64,000 nt of DNA from Limnochorda sp. LNt (lineage in GTDB: Bacteria; Bacillota; Limnochordia; Limnochordales; Geochordaceae). Each line of letters begins with the position of its first letter. The first letter of the stretch is position 1. The translations under genes and the position numbers were made by a program. This document shows positions 8,365-16,646 of the stretch, one piece after another. The notes beneath the pieces are model-generated. The model was given only the letters and a program-made list of their open reading frames with translations, did no database searches and had not been told where the DNA came from. The stretch spans positions 1,736,001 to 1,800,000 of the forward strand of contig NZ_CP141614.1 of the NCBI RefSeq assembly GCF_035593265.1, given 5' to 3'.

Positions 8365-8987
8365 CGTGGCCGCCGTCGCACCCCCTGGGGGGCCGGCCGA
8401 CGGTGGGGGCCGCCTCGCCGCCCCACGCCGTTGCCACCCGTCACGACAGGGCGTCCCAGCAACCGCTCCACCCGGGCCAGCAACCGCCCCATGGCGAAGA
8501 CGATGGCCTCCGCGCGGTCCATGGCGAAGCCCTTGAAGGCGGCCTTGCCACCCACGGCGAGCCCCGAGACCAGGGCCACCATCCCCGTGGTCGCCCAGAT
8601 CTCGCCGACGGCCGCGTGACGCGACACGATCTGGCTCACCACGGCGGCGCCCAGAGCCCCGGAGAGGATGCCGGCGGCGTCGCCCACCATGTCGTTGGCG
8701 AAGTTGGCGACCCGGTCCGCGTGCCGCACGATCCAGATGGCGTGCCGGGCCCCGAAGAGCCGATCCGCGGCCATGGCGTGGAACGGCTCCTCGCTCGCCG
8801 CCGTGGCGGCGACGCCGAGGATGTCGAAGAAGACCCCGAGGGCGATGACCAGCAGCAACCCGGCCACCGAGGCTGCCAGGCCCAGGGAGGCGGCGCTGCT
8901 CGTGCTCGACAAGGCGAGGAGCGCCGAGATGACGGCGGTACCCAGTCCGACGGTGAGGAAGCGGCGAAACGCGCGACGGGCACTCAT
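8361..8987 (-). CDS. oapA: OLE-associated membrane protein OapA (DUF21/CNNM-like)
   Basis: 208 residues, ATG start, with about four hydrophobic segments (roughly 12-30, 36-60, 104-125, 130-150). The body resembles the short DUF21/CorB-like family of Clostridia: ILGVAATAASEEPFHAMAAD, then DRVANFANDMVGDAAG. The C-terminal tail is very Arg-rich (residues 175-208, ending GVRRRPR), which suits RNA binding. OapA proteins bind OLE RNA at the membrane, and their genes usually lie immediately downstream of the RNA, as here. The system has been linked to Mg2+, alcohol and cold tolerance in Bacillus halodurans. Family identity is from memory of motifs and position. The alternative is an uncharacterised CNNM-domain ion-transport protein. 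Confidence 0.8.
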   Translation of the reverse strand: MSARRAFRRFLTVGLGTAVISALLALSSTSSAASLGLAASVAGLLLVIALGVFFDILGVAATAASEEPFHAMAADRLFGARHAIWIVRHADRVANFANDMVGDAAGILSGALGAAVVSQIVSRHAAVGEIWATTGMVALVSGLAVGGKAAFKGFAMDRAEAIVFAMGRLLARVERLLGRPVVTGGNGVGRRGGPHRRPAPQGVRRRPR

Positions 8988-8992
8988 CGAGA

Positions 8993-9008
8993 CCGAGGGA
9001 CCCCTCGG
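8993..9008 (-). promoter_or_regulatory. oapA: Hairpin covering the oapA ribosome-binding site
   Basis: The only purine-rich stretch before the oapA ATG (GAGGGG) lies inside a 7-base-pair inverted repeat, arms 8993-8999 and 9002-9008, whose apical pairs may open to enlarge the 2-base loop. It ends 5 bases before the start codon. This structure would hide the Shine-Dalgarno site, or could mark the 3' end of OLE RNA, although no T-run follows. Confidence 0.45.
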
Positions 9009-9024
9009 CGAGTGGCAGCGCCCC

Positions 9025-9668
9025 GAGTAAATATTGTGGCTTCAGGTCCAGCAGGTTTTCCCAACGGCCCTCCGGGCCGTCGCCGGCCCGGCGGTTTCCC
9101 CTTTCCGGCCGCTCTGCCGCGTCGCCGCGCGCAGGGCTGGATTACCACTTAGACCACACCGCAATCCCCGGAGCGCCCCACCGGCACGTGGACAGCCTAG
9201 GAGTTTTCCTCGGCGGAGCGCCCTTACCCCTAGCCTCTTTTGCCCCGACGCTTTCAGGCCGGCTTTCGGAGCGACGCGGCCGGGCCCTGGCGGCATCGCC
9301 CCTCGCTGCGCCCGGCCATCCCGCGCCGGCAGCTCAAGGCAGGCTACGCTGCACCCAGCAGCGGGACCCGGAGCTCGGTGCTCCTCGTGCCCGACACCGC
9401 GTGCAGGTTTGACTCCTGTCCCGTAGTTTGCCCGGCCCCTGATGAGGAGCGGGCGCCCCACGGCGACAGGTCTCCGCGGCGGCAGGGTCCACGCCTGCAT
9501 GCCGTTGCAGATCGCCCTACCGCCTTAACCCCCAGCAGCCACCCCGGACTGGGCGTCCGCAGCAACCACCAGGGACTTCATCGATGTGCCCTCGACGGAT
9601 TTTTAGGCCCGTCCTCAGGGTATGGGCGCCCCGACTAGGATACTGCACCACCCGCCGTCAGGGGCCAA
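9025..9668 (-). ncRNA. ole: OLE RNA (large structured RNA of the OLE ribonucleoprotein)
   Basis: A roughly 640-base stretch between ispA and oapA without a credible protein gene, rich in short perfect hairpins. Examples in minus-strand order are CCCT...GACGG/CCGTC...AGGG (9589-9620), CGGAC/GTCCG (9545-9559), CTGCA/TGCAG (9495-9510), CGCTGC/GCAGCG (9347-9363), AGGA/TCCT with a purine loop (near 9200) and CGGCCC/GGGCCG (9065-9079). OLE RNA is about 600 nt, found mainly in anaerobic or extremophilic Firmicutes, and usually encoded in the ispA/tlyA cluster just upstream of oapA. Ends are estimated: the 5' end from an extended -10 box, the 3' end from the AT-rich CACAATATTTACT near 9026-9040. Identification rests on context, size and structure, not on an alignment. 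Confidence 0.8.
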
Positions 9669-9673
9669 TTGTC

Positions 9674-9682
9674 ACTATACCA
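9674..9682 (-). promoter_or_regulatory. ole: Candidate extended -10 promoter for OLE RNA
   Basis: Minus strand reads TGGTATAGT, an extended -10 (TGn plus TATAGT) in an otherwise GC-rich stretch just after ispA. No good -35 is present, which extended -10 promoters tolerate. The predicted RNA start is near 9667, which gives the RNA the length expected for OLE. Confidence 0.45.
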
Positions 9683-9727
9683 CAGGTGGGCGCCCGACGC
9701 ATCCTCCCGGGAGCGGCCGGGCTCCCC

Positions 9728-10627
9728 TCAAGCCTCTCGATGGCGCAACAGCCGCGCCATGTCACCCAGGAGCTCGCCGCTGGGCCCCAGCGCCTGCAGC
9801 GCGGCCAGCGCCTCCTGGGTGAGCCGGTCGGCCTCCTGCACGGCGCGCTCGGCGCCCAAGAGCCGCGCGTAGCTGGCCTCGTGGGCCTTGCGCTCGTCGC
9901 CCGCGTCCAGCAGGTCGTCGACGATCTGGAAGGCCACGCCCAGGCTCTCCCCGAAGCGCCCCAGGGCCTCCACCGCCGGATGGCGCAGGCCGGCCTCCCC
10001 CTCGTCGAGCCCCACCAGGGCGCCGCTGACCAGCGACGCCCGGATGAGCGCCCCCGTCTTGTGACGGTGGATGAACGACAGGGTCGCCGCGTCGACGGCC
10101 CGTCCCACGGCCGCCAGGTCGGCCGCCTGGCCGCCCGCCATGCCCCGGCTGCCCGCTGCACGCGCGAGGACGGCGCTCACCGCGACCGCCGTCGCAGGCT
10201 GGATGCCGGCACGGGCGGGCAGCTGGCTCAAGACCTCGAAGGCCAGGGTCTGCAACGCATCGCCGGCCAGGATCGCGATCCCCTCGCCGAAGGCCCGGTG
10301 GCAACTGGGCCGGCCGCGCCGCCAGTCGTCGTCGTCCATGGCCGGCAGGTCGTCGTGGACGAGGGAGTAGGCGTGGATCATCTCGATGGCGGCGCCCAAC
10401 GCCAGCGCCCTGTCGCCGTCGGCCCCCACCGCCTCGCAGGCCGCCACGGCCAACACCGCGCGCAGGCGCTTGCCGGGGGAGAGCGTCGCATAGCGCATGG
10501 CGCGGTGCAGCACCTGCGGCGGCTCCGACTCGGCCGGCAACAGCCGCTCCAGCTCCGCCTCCACCTGCGCTGCCCATCGCGCCAGGTACGCGCCGGCCCG
10601 CCGGGTCCCCTGCCGGTGCTCATCCAT
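9728..10627 (-). CDS. ispA: Geranyl/farnesyl diphosphate synthase
   Basis: 299 residues, ATG start. It is a polyprenyl synthase that condenses isopentenyl diphosphate with allylic diphosphates. The first Asp-rich motif is HDDLPAMDDDDWRRG and the second is QIVDDLLDAG (DDxxD), with GKRLRAVLAVAACE upstream. It overlaps the end of xseB by 8 bases. Normally dxs follows; here the OLE RNA follows. Confidence 0.95.
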   Translation of the reverse strand: MDEHRQGTRRAGAYLARWAAQVEAELERLLPAESEPPQVLHRAMRYATLSPGKRLRAVLAVAACEAVGADGDRALALGAAIEMIHAYSLVHDDLPAMDDDDWRRGRPSCHRAFGEGIAILAGDALQTLAFEVLSQLPARAGIQPATAVAVSAVLARAAGSRGMAGGQAADLAAVGRAVDAATLSFIHRHKTGALIRASLVSGALVGLDEGEAGLRHPAVEALGRFGESLGVAFQIVDDLLDAGDERKAHEASYARLLGAERAVQEADRLTQEALAALQALGPSGELLGDMARLLRHREA

Positions 10628-10907
10628 GGCCCTCGCCGGCCGGGGTCGGCTCGAAGGGCCGCAAGACCACCCGGCCCGCCTCCTCCGCCAGCACGGCGAG
10701 CCGCTGCTCGGCCTGCTCCAGGCGTCGGGCGCAGACCCGGGCCATCCTCACCCCTTCCTCGTACGTGGCCAGCGCTTGCTCCAGGCTCAACTCCCCCGAC
10801 TCCAGGGCGAGCACCGCCCGCTCGAGACGGGCCAGTGCCTCCTCGAACGGCAACGCCTCCGCCTCGTCCTCCGGTCGGGCGGACGCCTCGTCACGCCAAG
10901 TCGCCAT
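10620..10907 (-). CDS. xseB: Exodeoxyribonuclease VII small subunit
   Basis: 95 residues from ATG at 10907, chosen because GGGAGGT lies 7 bases upstream. A longer in-frame ATG at 10949 would overlap xseA by 59 bases and lacks such a site. The protein has the XseB core [34 protein letters not shown] in two parts: [12 protein letters not shown] and GELSLEQALATYEEG. XseB binds XseA in multiple copies to form the single-strand exonuclease. Confidence 0.92.
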   Translation of the reverse strand: MATWRDEASARPEDEAEALPFEEALARLERAVLALESGELSLEQALATYEEGVRMARVCARRLEQAEQRLAVLAEEAGRVVLRPFEPTPAGEGHG

Positions 10908-12231
10908 GCTCGGCACCTCCCGGTCGGATGAGCCCGGCGCCGTCGCCATCGGCCGCCCCCTCGAGCCGGTCCAGCACCCGGCAGCGCAGGGCTCCGTCTC
11001 GCATGCGAAGCCTCAGGTGAGCGCCGGGCTCCACCTCGGCGGCCCTGCGCACCCAGCGGCCGGTGGCCTCCTCCTGCACCAGCGCGTACCCTCGCGCCAG
11101 CGTCTCCAGCGGGCTCGAGGCCGACAGCCGCCCCGACAGCGACGCCAACGCCAGGCGGGGGCCCTCCAGGGCCCGCCGCACGGCCGCCTCCTCGCGCATG
11201 ACCAGCTCGTCCAGCCGCTGGCGGTGTCGACCCAGCCAGCGGTCGGGCCGCACCAGTGCGGGGCGGGAGGCGGCGCGATGGAGGCACTCGTGCAGGCGCG
11301 CCAGGTGACGCCGGACGGCCCGCTCCAGCCGGACCGTCTGCTGTCGCAGCCCCAGGCGGGCCGACTCCTCGTCGGGCCCTGCCACTTCCGCGGCCGCCGA
11401 CGGCGTCGGCGCCCGCCGGTCGGCCGCCAGCTCTGCCAGCGTCACATCGGTCTCGTGGCCGATGGCGCAGACCACCGGCTTGGGGCAGGCCGCCACCGCG
11501 CGGACCAGCCGCTCGTCGTTGAAGATCCACAGATCCTCGGCGCTTCCGCCACCCCGCGCCACGATCACCACATCGACCCAGGACACCTGCACGACGCGCT
11601 CCAGGGCCCGGATCAGGCTCTCTACCGCTCCGTCGCCCTGCACCAGGGCCGGCGACAGGACCAGGGGCGTACGCGGGCTGCGCCGGCGAAAGACTGCCAC
11701 CACGTCCCGCAGCGCCGCACCGTCGGGTGAGGTCACCACCCCGACCCCCCGTGGCCACGGCGGCAGCGGGCGCTTGCGCGCCTCGTCGAAGAGCCCCTCC
11801 TGGCTCAGCCGCTGGTAGAGCTCCTGCAGCCGCGCGTACAACAGCCCGAGTCCTACGGGATAGAGCCCCTGGACGTAGAGCTGGTAGACGCCGGCCACCG
11901 CGTAGACGTCGACGTAGCCGGTGGCCACCACTTGCATGCCGTCACGGGGCTCGAACCCCAGGCGCTGAGCATGGTTGCGCCACATGACGCAGGCGACGCG
12001 GCTGTTGCGATCCTTGAGCGAGAAGTAGAGGTGGCCGGAGCCCGAGTGCGCCTTGACGTTGCTCAGCTCGCCGGTCACCGCGACCTGGGAGGCGAGACAG
12101 GGATCGGAGGCGATGCGGGCGCGGATCCGCTCGGTGAGCTGGCTGACCGTCAGCACCTGGCCCGCGGGGGCGACCCCGCCCCACGGCGCCCCGGCCGACC
12201 ATGCCGCCGCCCGCTCAGCGCTCGTGGACAT
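10891..12231 (-). CDS. xseA: Exodeoxyribonuclease VII large subunit
   Basis: 446 residues. The OB-fold (VTGELSNVKAHSGSGHLYFS, about residues 47-67) is followed by the catalytic domain with GVVTSPDGAALRDV, ARGGGSAEDLWIFNDE and AIGHETDVTLAE, all hallmarks of XseA. The start overlaps the nusB 3' end by 17 bases and its 3' end overlaps xseB. folD, which lies between nusB and xseA in Bacillus, is absent. Confidence 0.96.
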   Translation of the reverse strand: MSTSAERAAAWSAGAPWGGVAPAGQVLTVSQLTERIRARIASDPCLASQVAVTGELSNVKAHSGSGHLYFSLKDRNSRVACVMWRNHAQRLGFEPRDGMQVVATGYVDVYAVAGVYQLYVQGLYPVGLGLLYARLQELYQRLSQEGLFDEARKRPLPPWPRGVGVVTSPDGAALRDVVAVFRRRSPRTPLVLSPALVQGDGAVESLIRALERVVQVSWVDVVIVARGGGSAEDLWIFNDERLVRAVAACPKPVVCAIGHETDVTLAELAADRRAPTPSAAAEVAGPDEESARLGLRQQTVRLERAVRRHLARLHECLHRAASRPALVRPDRWLGRHRQRLDELVMREEAAVRRALEGPRLALASLSGRLSASSPLETLARGYALVQEEATGRWVRRAAEVEPGAHLRLRMRDGALRCRVLDRLEGAADGDGAGLIRPGGAEHGDLA

Positions 12232-12625
12232 GCCGCACCACGTTGCCCAGGATGCCGTTGACGAACTTGCCGGAGTCGGTATCCCCGTACTTCTTGGCCA
12301 GCTCCACGGCCTCGTTGATGGAGACGCCGGGCGGGATCTCCTTGAGGTAGAGGATCTCGTAGACGGCCATGCGCATCACGTTGCGATCCACGTTGGCCAT
12401 GCGCTCCAGGGTCCAGTCGATGGCGAAGCGTGACAGGAGCCGGTCGATCTCCTGCAGGTGGGCCAGGGTCCCCTCCACCAGCTGACGGGCGAAGCTGGCC
12501 TGCGCCGGTGCCAGCGGCACCTGCTTGAGGCTGCGCTCCAGGGCTGCCTGCGGGTCGGCCTTGCCCACGTCGACCTGAAAGAGCACCCGCAACGCCACCT
12601 CACGGGCCAGCCGCCTGCTCCCCAC
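12215..12625 (-). CDS. nusB: Transcription antitermination factor NusB
   Basis: About 136 residues from a GTG at 12625, matching the family length; longer in-frame extension upstream is low-complexity. NusB binds boxA RNA with NusE in rRNA antitermination. Visible signatures are SRRLAREVALRVLFQVD at the N-terminus, IDWTLERMANVDRNVMRMAV in the middle and SINEAVELAKKYGDTDSGKF with GILGNVVR at the C-terminus. Confidence 0.94.
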   Translation of the reverse strand: MGSRRLAREVALRVLFQVDVGKADPQAALERSLKQVPLAPAQASFARQLVEGTLAHLQEIDRLLSRFAIDWTLERMANVDRNVMRMAVYEILYLKEIPPGVSINEAVELAKKYGDTDSGKFVNGILGNVVRHVHER

Positions 12626-12666
12626 GGACGTGCACCGCCCTCCGTACGGCGGAGGGCCACGACCCC

Positions 12667-13272
12667 CTACTCCGACCGGGGCCGGTGCGGCTCCCGCGCC
12701 ACGCCGCGCACCAGCACCCGGATCTGGCTGCAGCTGACCCCCGCCGTCTGACGCAGGTACTGCTCGATGCGGGCCTGCACCTCGTCGCACAGCTCCGGGA
12801 TGCTGTGGTCGGGGGCGACCATGACGGCCACGCGCACGCTGACGTCACCGCCGCCCGCCGGGTAGACGTCCACCTCGACGTCCCGGATGCCCTGCACCTG
12901 CGCGGCCGCACGACGTGCCAGGGTCTGGATGGCCCGCAGCGAGACGTGCACCTCGCCCAGGCCGGTGGCGCGCACGATGCTGCGCTCGTAGCCCAACCGC
13001 ACGAAGGCGGGGCGCAACGCCGCCGCGCCCAGCAGGGCCAGCGCGGCACCTGCCGCGGCCCCCACGACCCTCCCCTGGACCGCTCGCTCGCTCATCCAGC
13101 GGGAGAGCGCGGCCGGCACGTCCCACCCGAAGAGTCCCATGCCGAGACTGGCGAAGCCCGCCGCCATCACCACCAGCCCGCTCACCAGCACCAGCACCCG
13201 ATCGGTCAGCGGGAGCCGGGCAGGCACCTCACCCTCGTCCCGTCGCGGCGACGAAGGGACCAACGGCCGCAC
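12667..13272 (-). CDS. amaP: AmaP, membrane anchor for Asp23
   Basis: 201 residues, GTG start. Two membrane helices (about 25-50, VLVLVSGLVVMAAGFASLGM, and 69-88, GAAAGAALALLGAAAL) are followed by a cytoplasmic domain that resembles Asp23: VHVSLRAIQTLARRAAAQV and VSVRVAVMVAPD. AmaP tethers Asp23 to the membrane in Staphylococcus, and the asp23 gene lies directly upstream here, 20 bases away. Confidence 0.85.
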   Translation of the reverse strand: MRPLVPSSPRRDEGEVPARLPLTDRVLVLVSGLVVMAAGFASLGMGLFGWDVPAALSRWMSERAVQGRVVGAAAGAALALLGAAALRPAFVRLGYERSIVRATGLGEVHVSLRAIQTLARRAAAQVQGIRDVEVDVYPAGGGDVSVRVAVMVAPDHSIPELCDEVQARIEQYLRQTAGVSCSQIRVLVRGVAREPHRPRSE

Positions 13273-13291
13273 GGGCTCACCCCTCCCCCGT

Positions 13292-13771
13292 TCAGCGGAC
13301 GCGGCTCTCCTCGGTCCGCTCGGCCTGGGGCAGCTGGACTCCCTGGATGTGGACGTTGACCTCCGTCACCTCGAGGCCCGTCATGGTCTCGATCTGGCGC
13401 TTGACGTTCTCCTGGACGCGCCAGGCCACCTCGGGGATCCGCACCCCGTAGTGCACGATGACGAAGAGATCGATGGCCGCCTGGTGCTCCCCCACCTCGA
13501 CCCGCACCCCGCGGGAGAGGTTGCGACGGCCCAGGATCTCCGAGATGCCCCCGGCGATGCCCCCGGCCATGCCGGCGACGCCCTCCACCTCGATGGCGGC
13601 CAGCCCGGCGATGGTGCTGACCACGTCGTTGGCGATGCGGACCTCGCCCAGCTCGCCCTCCTGGGACTCGATGAAGCCTCCGGGGATCTCCTGCGACAGC
13701 TCCTGTCGCCGGTCCTCGCCCGACGAGGTGAGAGCCGGTCGCTGCCCACCCGGCCACTGCTCGGAATCCAC
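13292..13771 (-). CDS. Asp23/Gls24 family envelope stress protein
   Basis: 159 residues from GTG at 13771, preceded by GAGGAGGGG at good spacing. Family signatures are GEVRIANDVVSTIAGLAAIE, VEGVAGMAGGIAGGI, then IDLFVIVHYGVRIPEVAWRV and VTEVNVHIQGVQ. It is the YqhY-type member that sits beside accBC in Firmicutes; YqhY has been linked to control of acetyl-CoA carboxylase in Bacillus subtilis. It appears to start its own transcription unit behind an extended -10 box at 13844-13852. Confidence 0.92.
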   Translation of the reverse strand: MDSEQWPGGQRPALTSSGEDRRQELSQEIPGGFIESQEGELGEVRIANDVVSTIAGLAAIEVEGVAGMAGGIAGGISEILGRRNLSRGVRVEVGEHQAAIDLFVIVHYGVRIPEVAWRVQENVKRQIETMTGLEVTEVNVHIQGVQLPQAERTEESRVR

Positions 13772-13843
13772 CGAAACCCCTCCTCGCGGTGGCCCGCACG
13801 GCACGGCGACGGCACGCCGCTCGTGCCCGTCGCGGGCAAGGCC

Positions 13844-13852
13844 ATTATAGCA
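13844..13852 (-). promoter_or_regulatory. Extended -10 promoter for asp23-amaP-nusB-xseAB-ispA
   Basis: Minus strand reads TGCTATAAT, a perfect -10 with the TGn extension, between the accC stop (13870) and the asp23 start (13771). No convincing -35 is present. It implies a transcription start near 13837 and a leader of about 65 bases. Confidence 0.65.
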
Positions 13853-13869
13853 GGTCGCCGGGCTCCGCC

Positions 13870-15231
13870 TCAGACGGCGGCGGAGCGCATCTCCTGGCGC
13901 TGCAGCATGCGCTGGACGAAGTCGGTCGACAGCTCCCCCCGCCGGAACTCCCGCGTCGCGACGATGCGCCGCAGGAAGTCGAGGTTGGTGCGGATGCCGT
14001 CGATGCGAAACTCGTCCAGGGCCCGGGCCATCCGGGCCACCGCCTCTTCGCGATCCTGCCCCCATGCCATCAGCTTGGCCAGCAGCGAGTCGTAATACGG
14101 CGGGACCGTGTAACCGGCCAAGATGGCCGTATCGATCCGGATGCCCGGCCCGCCTGGAAAGTGGATCCCGCTGATGGTGCCCGGCGACGGCATGAAACTC
14201 TGCGAATCCTCGCAGTTGACCCGGCACTCGATGGCATGCCCGTCGAGCCGGACGTCCTCCTGGGAGAGCGACAGCTCCTCGCCGGCGGCGATGCGGAGCT
14301 GGGCCTTGACCAGGTCCACGCCCGTCACCATCTCGGTGACGCCGTGCTCCACCTGGATGCGTGTGTTCATCTCCAGGAAGTAGAAGCGCCCCTGCGGGTC
14401 CAGCAGGAACTCCACGGTGCCCGCGTTGACGTACCCCACGGACCGGGCCGCGCGGATGGCGGCCTCCCCCATGGCTCGCCGCAACGGCTCGTCGACGGCC
14501 GGCGAAGGCGCCTCCTCGATGATCTTCTGGTGGCGGCGCTGGATGGAGCACTCCCGCTCGCCCAGGTGCACCATGTGGCCGACCCGGTCGCCCAGCACCT
14601 GGATCTCCACGTGCCGGGCCCCCTCCAGCAGGCGCTCCACGTAGACCGCCCCGTCGCCGAAGGCGGCCTCGGCCTCCGCCCGAGCTGCCGCCAGCACCCG
14701 CCGGAGCTCCTCGGGGGTGCGGGCGACGCGCATGCCCCGGCCACCGCCCCCCGCGGCCGCCTTGACCATGACCGGGTAGCCGATCTCGTCGGCGATGGCC
14801 AGGGCCTGGTGCTCGTCGACGGGCTCGTTGCTGCCCGGCAGCACCGGCACGCCCGCCTCGGCCACCCGCTTGCGAGCCTTGACCTTGTCGCCCATCATCT
14901 CGATGGCCGACGACGGGGGGCCGATGAAGACGATGCCGTGGCTCTCGCAGATCTCGGCGAAGTCGGCCCGCTCGGAGAGGTAGCCGTAGCCGGGGTGGAT
15001 GGCGTCGACGCCGGCCAGCAAGGCGGCGCTGACGATGTTGGGGATGTTGAGGTAGCTCCGGGCCGACGTGGGTGGCCCGATGCAGTAGGCCTCGTCGGCG
15101 AGCCGCACGGGCAGGCTCTCCTTGTCCGCCTCGGAGTAGACGGCGACGGTGCGGATCCCGAGCTCGCGGCACGCCCGGATCACACGCAGGGCGATCTCCC
15201 CGCGATTGGCGATCAGCACCTTCTCAAACAC
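13870..15231 (-). CDS. accC: Biotin carboxylase subunit of acetyl-CoA carboxylase
   Basis: 453 residues from GTG at 15231, in line with the usual 447. Signatures include FEKVLIANRGEIALRVIRAC, the glycine-rich ATP loop MVKAAAGGGGRGMRV, the ERECSIQRRHQK segment and FLEMNTRIQVEH. It carboxylates biotin on AccB using bicarbonate and ATP in fatty-acid synthesis. accB lies about 100 bases upstream; the carboxyltransferase genes are not in the window. Confidence 0.97.
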   Translation of the reverse strand: MFEKVLIANRGEIALRVIRACRELGIRTVAVYSEADKESLPVRLADEAYCIGPPTSARSYLNIPNIVSAALLAGVDAIHPGYGYLSERADFAEICESHGIVFIGPPSSAIEMMGDKVKARKRVAEAGVPVLPGSNEPVDEHQALAIADEIGYPVMVKAAAGGGGRGMRVARTPEELRRVLAAARAEAEAAFGDGAVYVERLLEGARHVEIQVLGDRVGHMVHLGERECSIQRRHQKIIEEAPSPAVDEPLRRAMGEAAIRAARSVGYVNAGTVEFLLDPQGRFYFLEMNTRIQVEHGVTEMVTGVDLVKAQLRIAAGEELSLSQEDVRLDGHAIECRVNCEDSQSFMPSPGTISGIHFPGGPGIRIDTAILAGYTVPPYYDSLLAKLMAWGQDREEAVARMARALDEFRIDGIRTNLDFLRRIVATREFRRGELSTDFVQRMLQRQEMRSAAV

Positions 15232-15332
15232 GCGACGACTCCACCTCTGGAAAAGGATCCTGGAGCGCGCCCGCACCCGCCCGGAGCTGGCCGCAGGTGC
15301 AGGGGCCCGGCCTCGCCTCCCGGGCGGGAGGC

Positions 15333-15860
<528 letters not shown>

Positions 15861-15954
15861 GTGCCCACTCCCACCTCAGTCACCAGGCGCGAGGCCGGCC
15901 GGGCCAAGCACGGCCGTTATTTCACCGTGGCCACCCGCTTTCCTGCCGGCTCCT

Positions 15955-16605
15955 CTACGGGCCGAAGGCGGTCAAGCTGTCGATGATAGAGATATTCTCG
16001 CGACGCACGCCCGCCATGCGGGCCACCAGCTCGCCGATGCGGGCCGCCCCCTGGGCGGTAACGGGCCGGGGCACCACCACCTGCACCCCCGAGTCGCCGA
16101 TGCTGACGGCCGCGTCCGGCACCCCGGCCGCCGCCAGCAGCTGCTCGATCTCCAGCTCCTGACGGCTCCGCCGCAGCAGCTCCAGCAGCTCGCGCTGGGC
16201 CTCGCCCTTGCGGGCCTCGGACGCGTCGGGATCGTCGAGCACCTGGCGAGCCAGCTCCATCTCCTGGCTGCGCAGGCGCTCTCGCTGGGCCCTGAACTCG
16301 TCCGGGCTCACCCGCACGGCCGCGCCGGTACCCTGCGCGGCGCTCCCCTGCGCCTCCGGCTCGGCCGCGGCCGGCACCACGGGCTTCGACGGGGCCGTGG
16401 TCGAGGGGACCCTGGAGGGCTCGGTGGTCGACGGGCTGGTAGCGGGCAGCACCTGCACAGGGGCAAACTCCCGGTCGAACGCCAGCGGCACCCCCGAAGC
16501 CCACGGCCCCCGCTCGACCACCGACCAGACGGCGAAGCCGATCAGCCCGGCCGCCACCCCGACCATCCAGTGCCGCGCGGACCGCACGTTGAGGGTGTAG
16601 AACAC
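15955..16605 (-). CDS. spoIIIAH: SpoIIIAH, channel ring protein facing SpoIIQ
   Basis: About 216 residues from GTG at 16605, preceded by GGGAG; an in-frame TTG at 16650 is possible. One N-terminal membrane helix (WMVGVAAGLIGFAVWSV) is followed by a Pro/Ser/Thr-rich linker and a YscJ/FliF-like ring-building motif domain near the C-terminus (LEIEQLLAAAGVPDAAVSIG, GVQVVVPRPVTAQGAARI). In Bacillus, SpoIIIAH is inserted in the mother-cell membrane and pairs with forespore SpoIIQ to form the feeding channel. Confidence 0.88.
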   Translation of the reverse strand: MFYTLNVRSARHWMVGVAAGLIGFAVWSVVERGPWASGVPLAFDREFAPVQVLPATSPSTTEPSRVPSTTAPSKPVVPAAAEPEAQGSAAQGTGAAVRVSPDEFRAQRERLRSQEMELARQVLDDPDASEARKGEAQRELLELLRRSRQELEIEQLLAAAGVPDAAVSIGDSGVQVVVPRPVTAQGAARIGELVARMAGVRRENISIIDSLTAFGP

Positions 16606-16646
16606 GGCGCGCACTCCCTTCCGACCCGCTCGAGAATGGAACCTGC

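Noticed and set aside
9404-9421. tRNA T-arm-like element (GGTTTGACTCC on the plus strand)
   Set aside because: The T-loop lacks the invariant C and there is no acceptor stem, anticodon arm or D-arm around it; it lies within the OLE RNA region.
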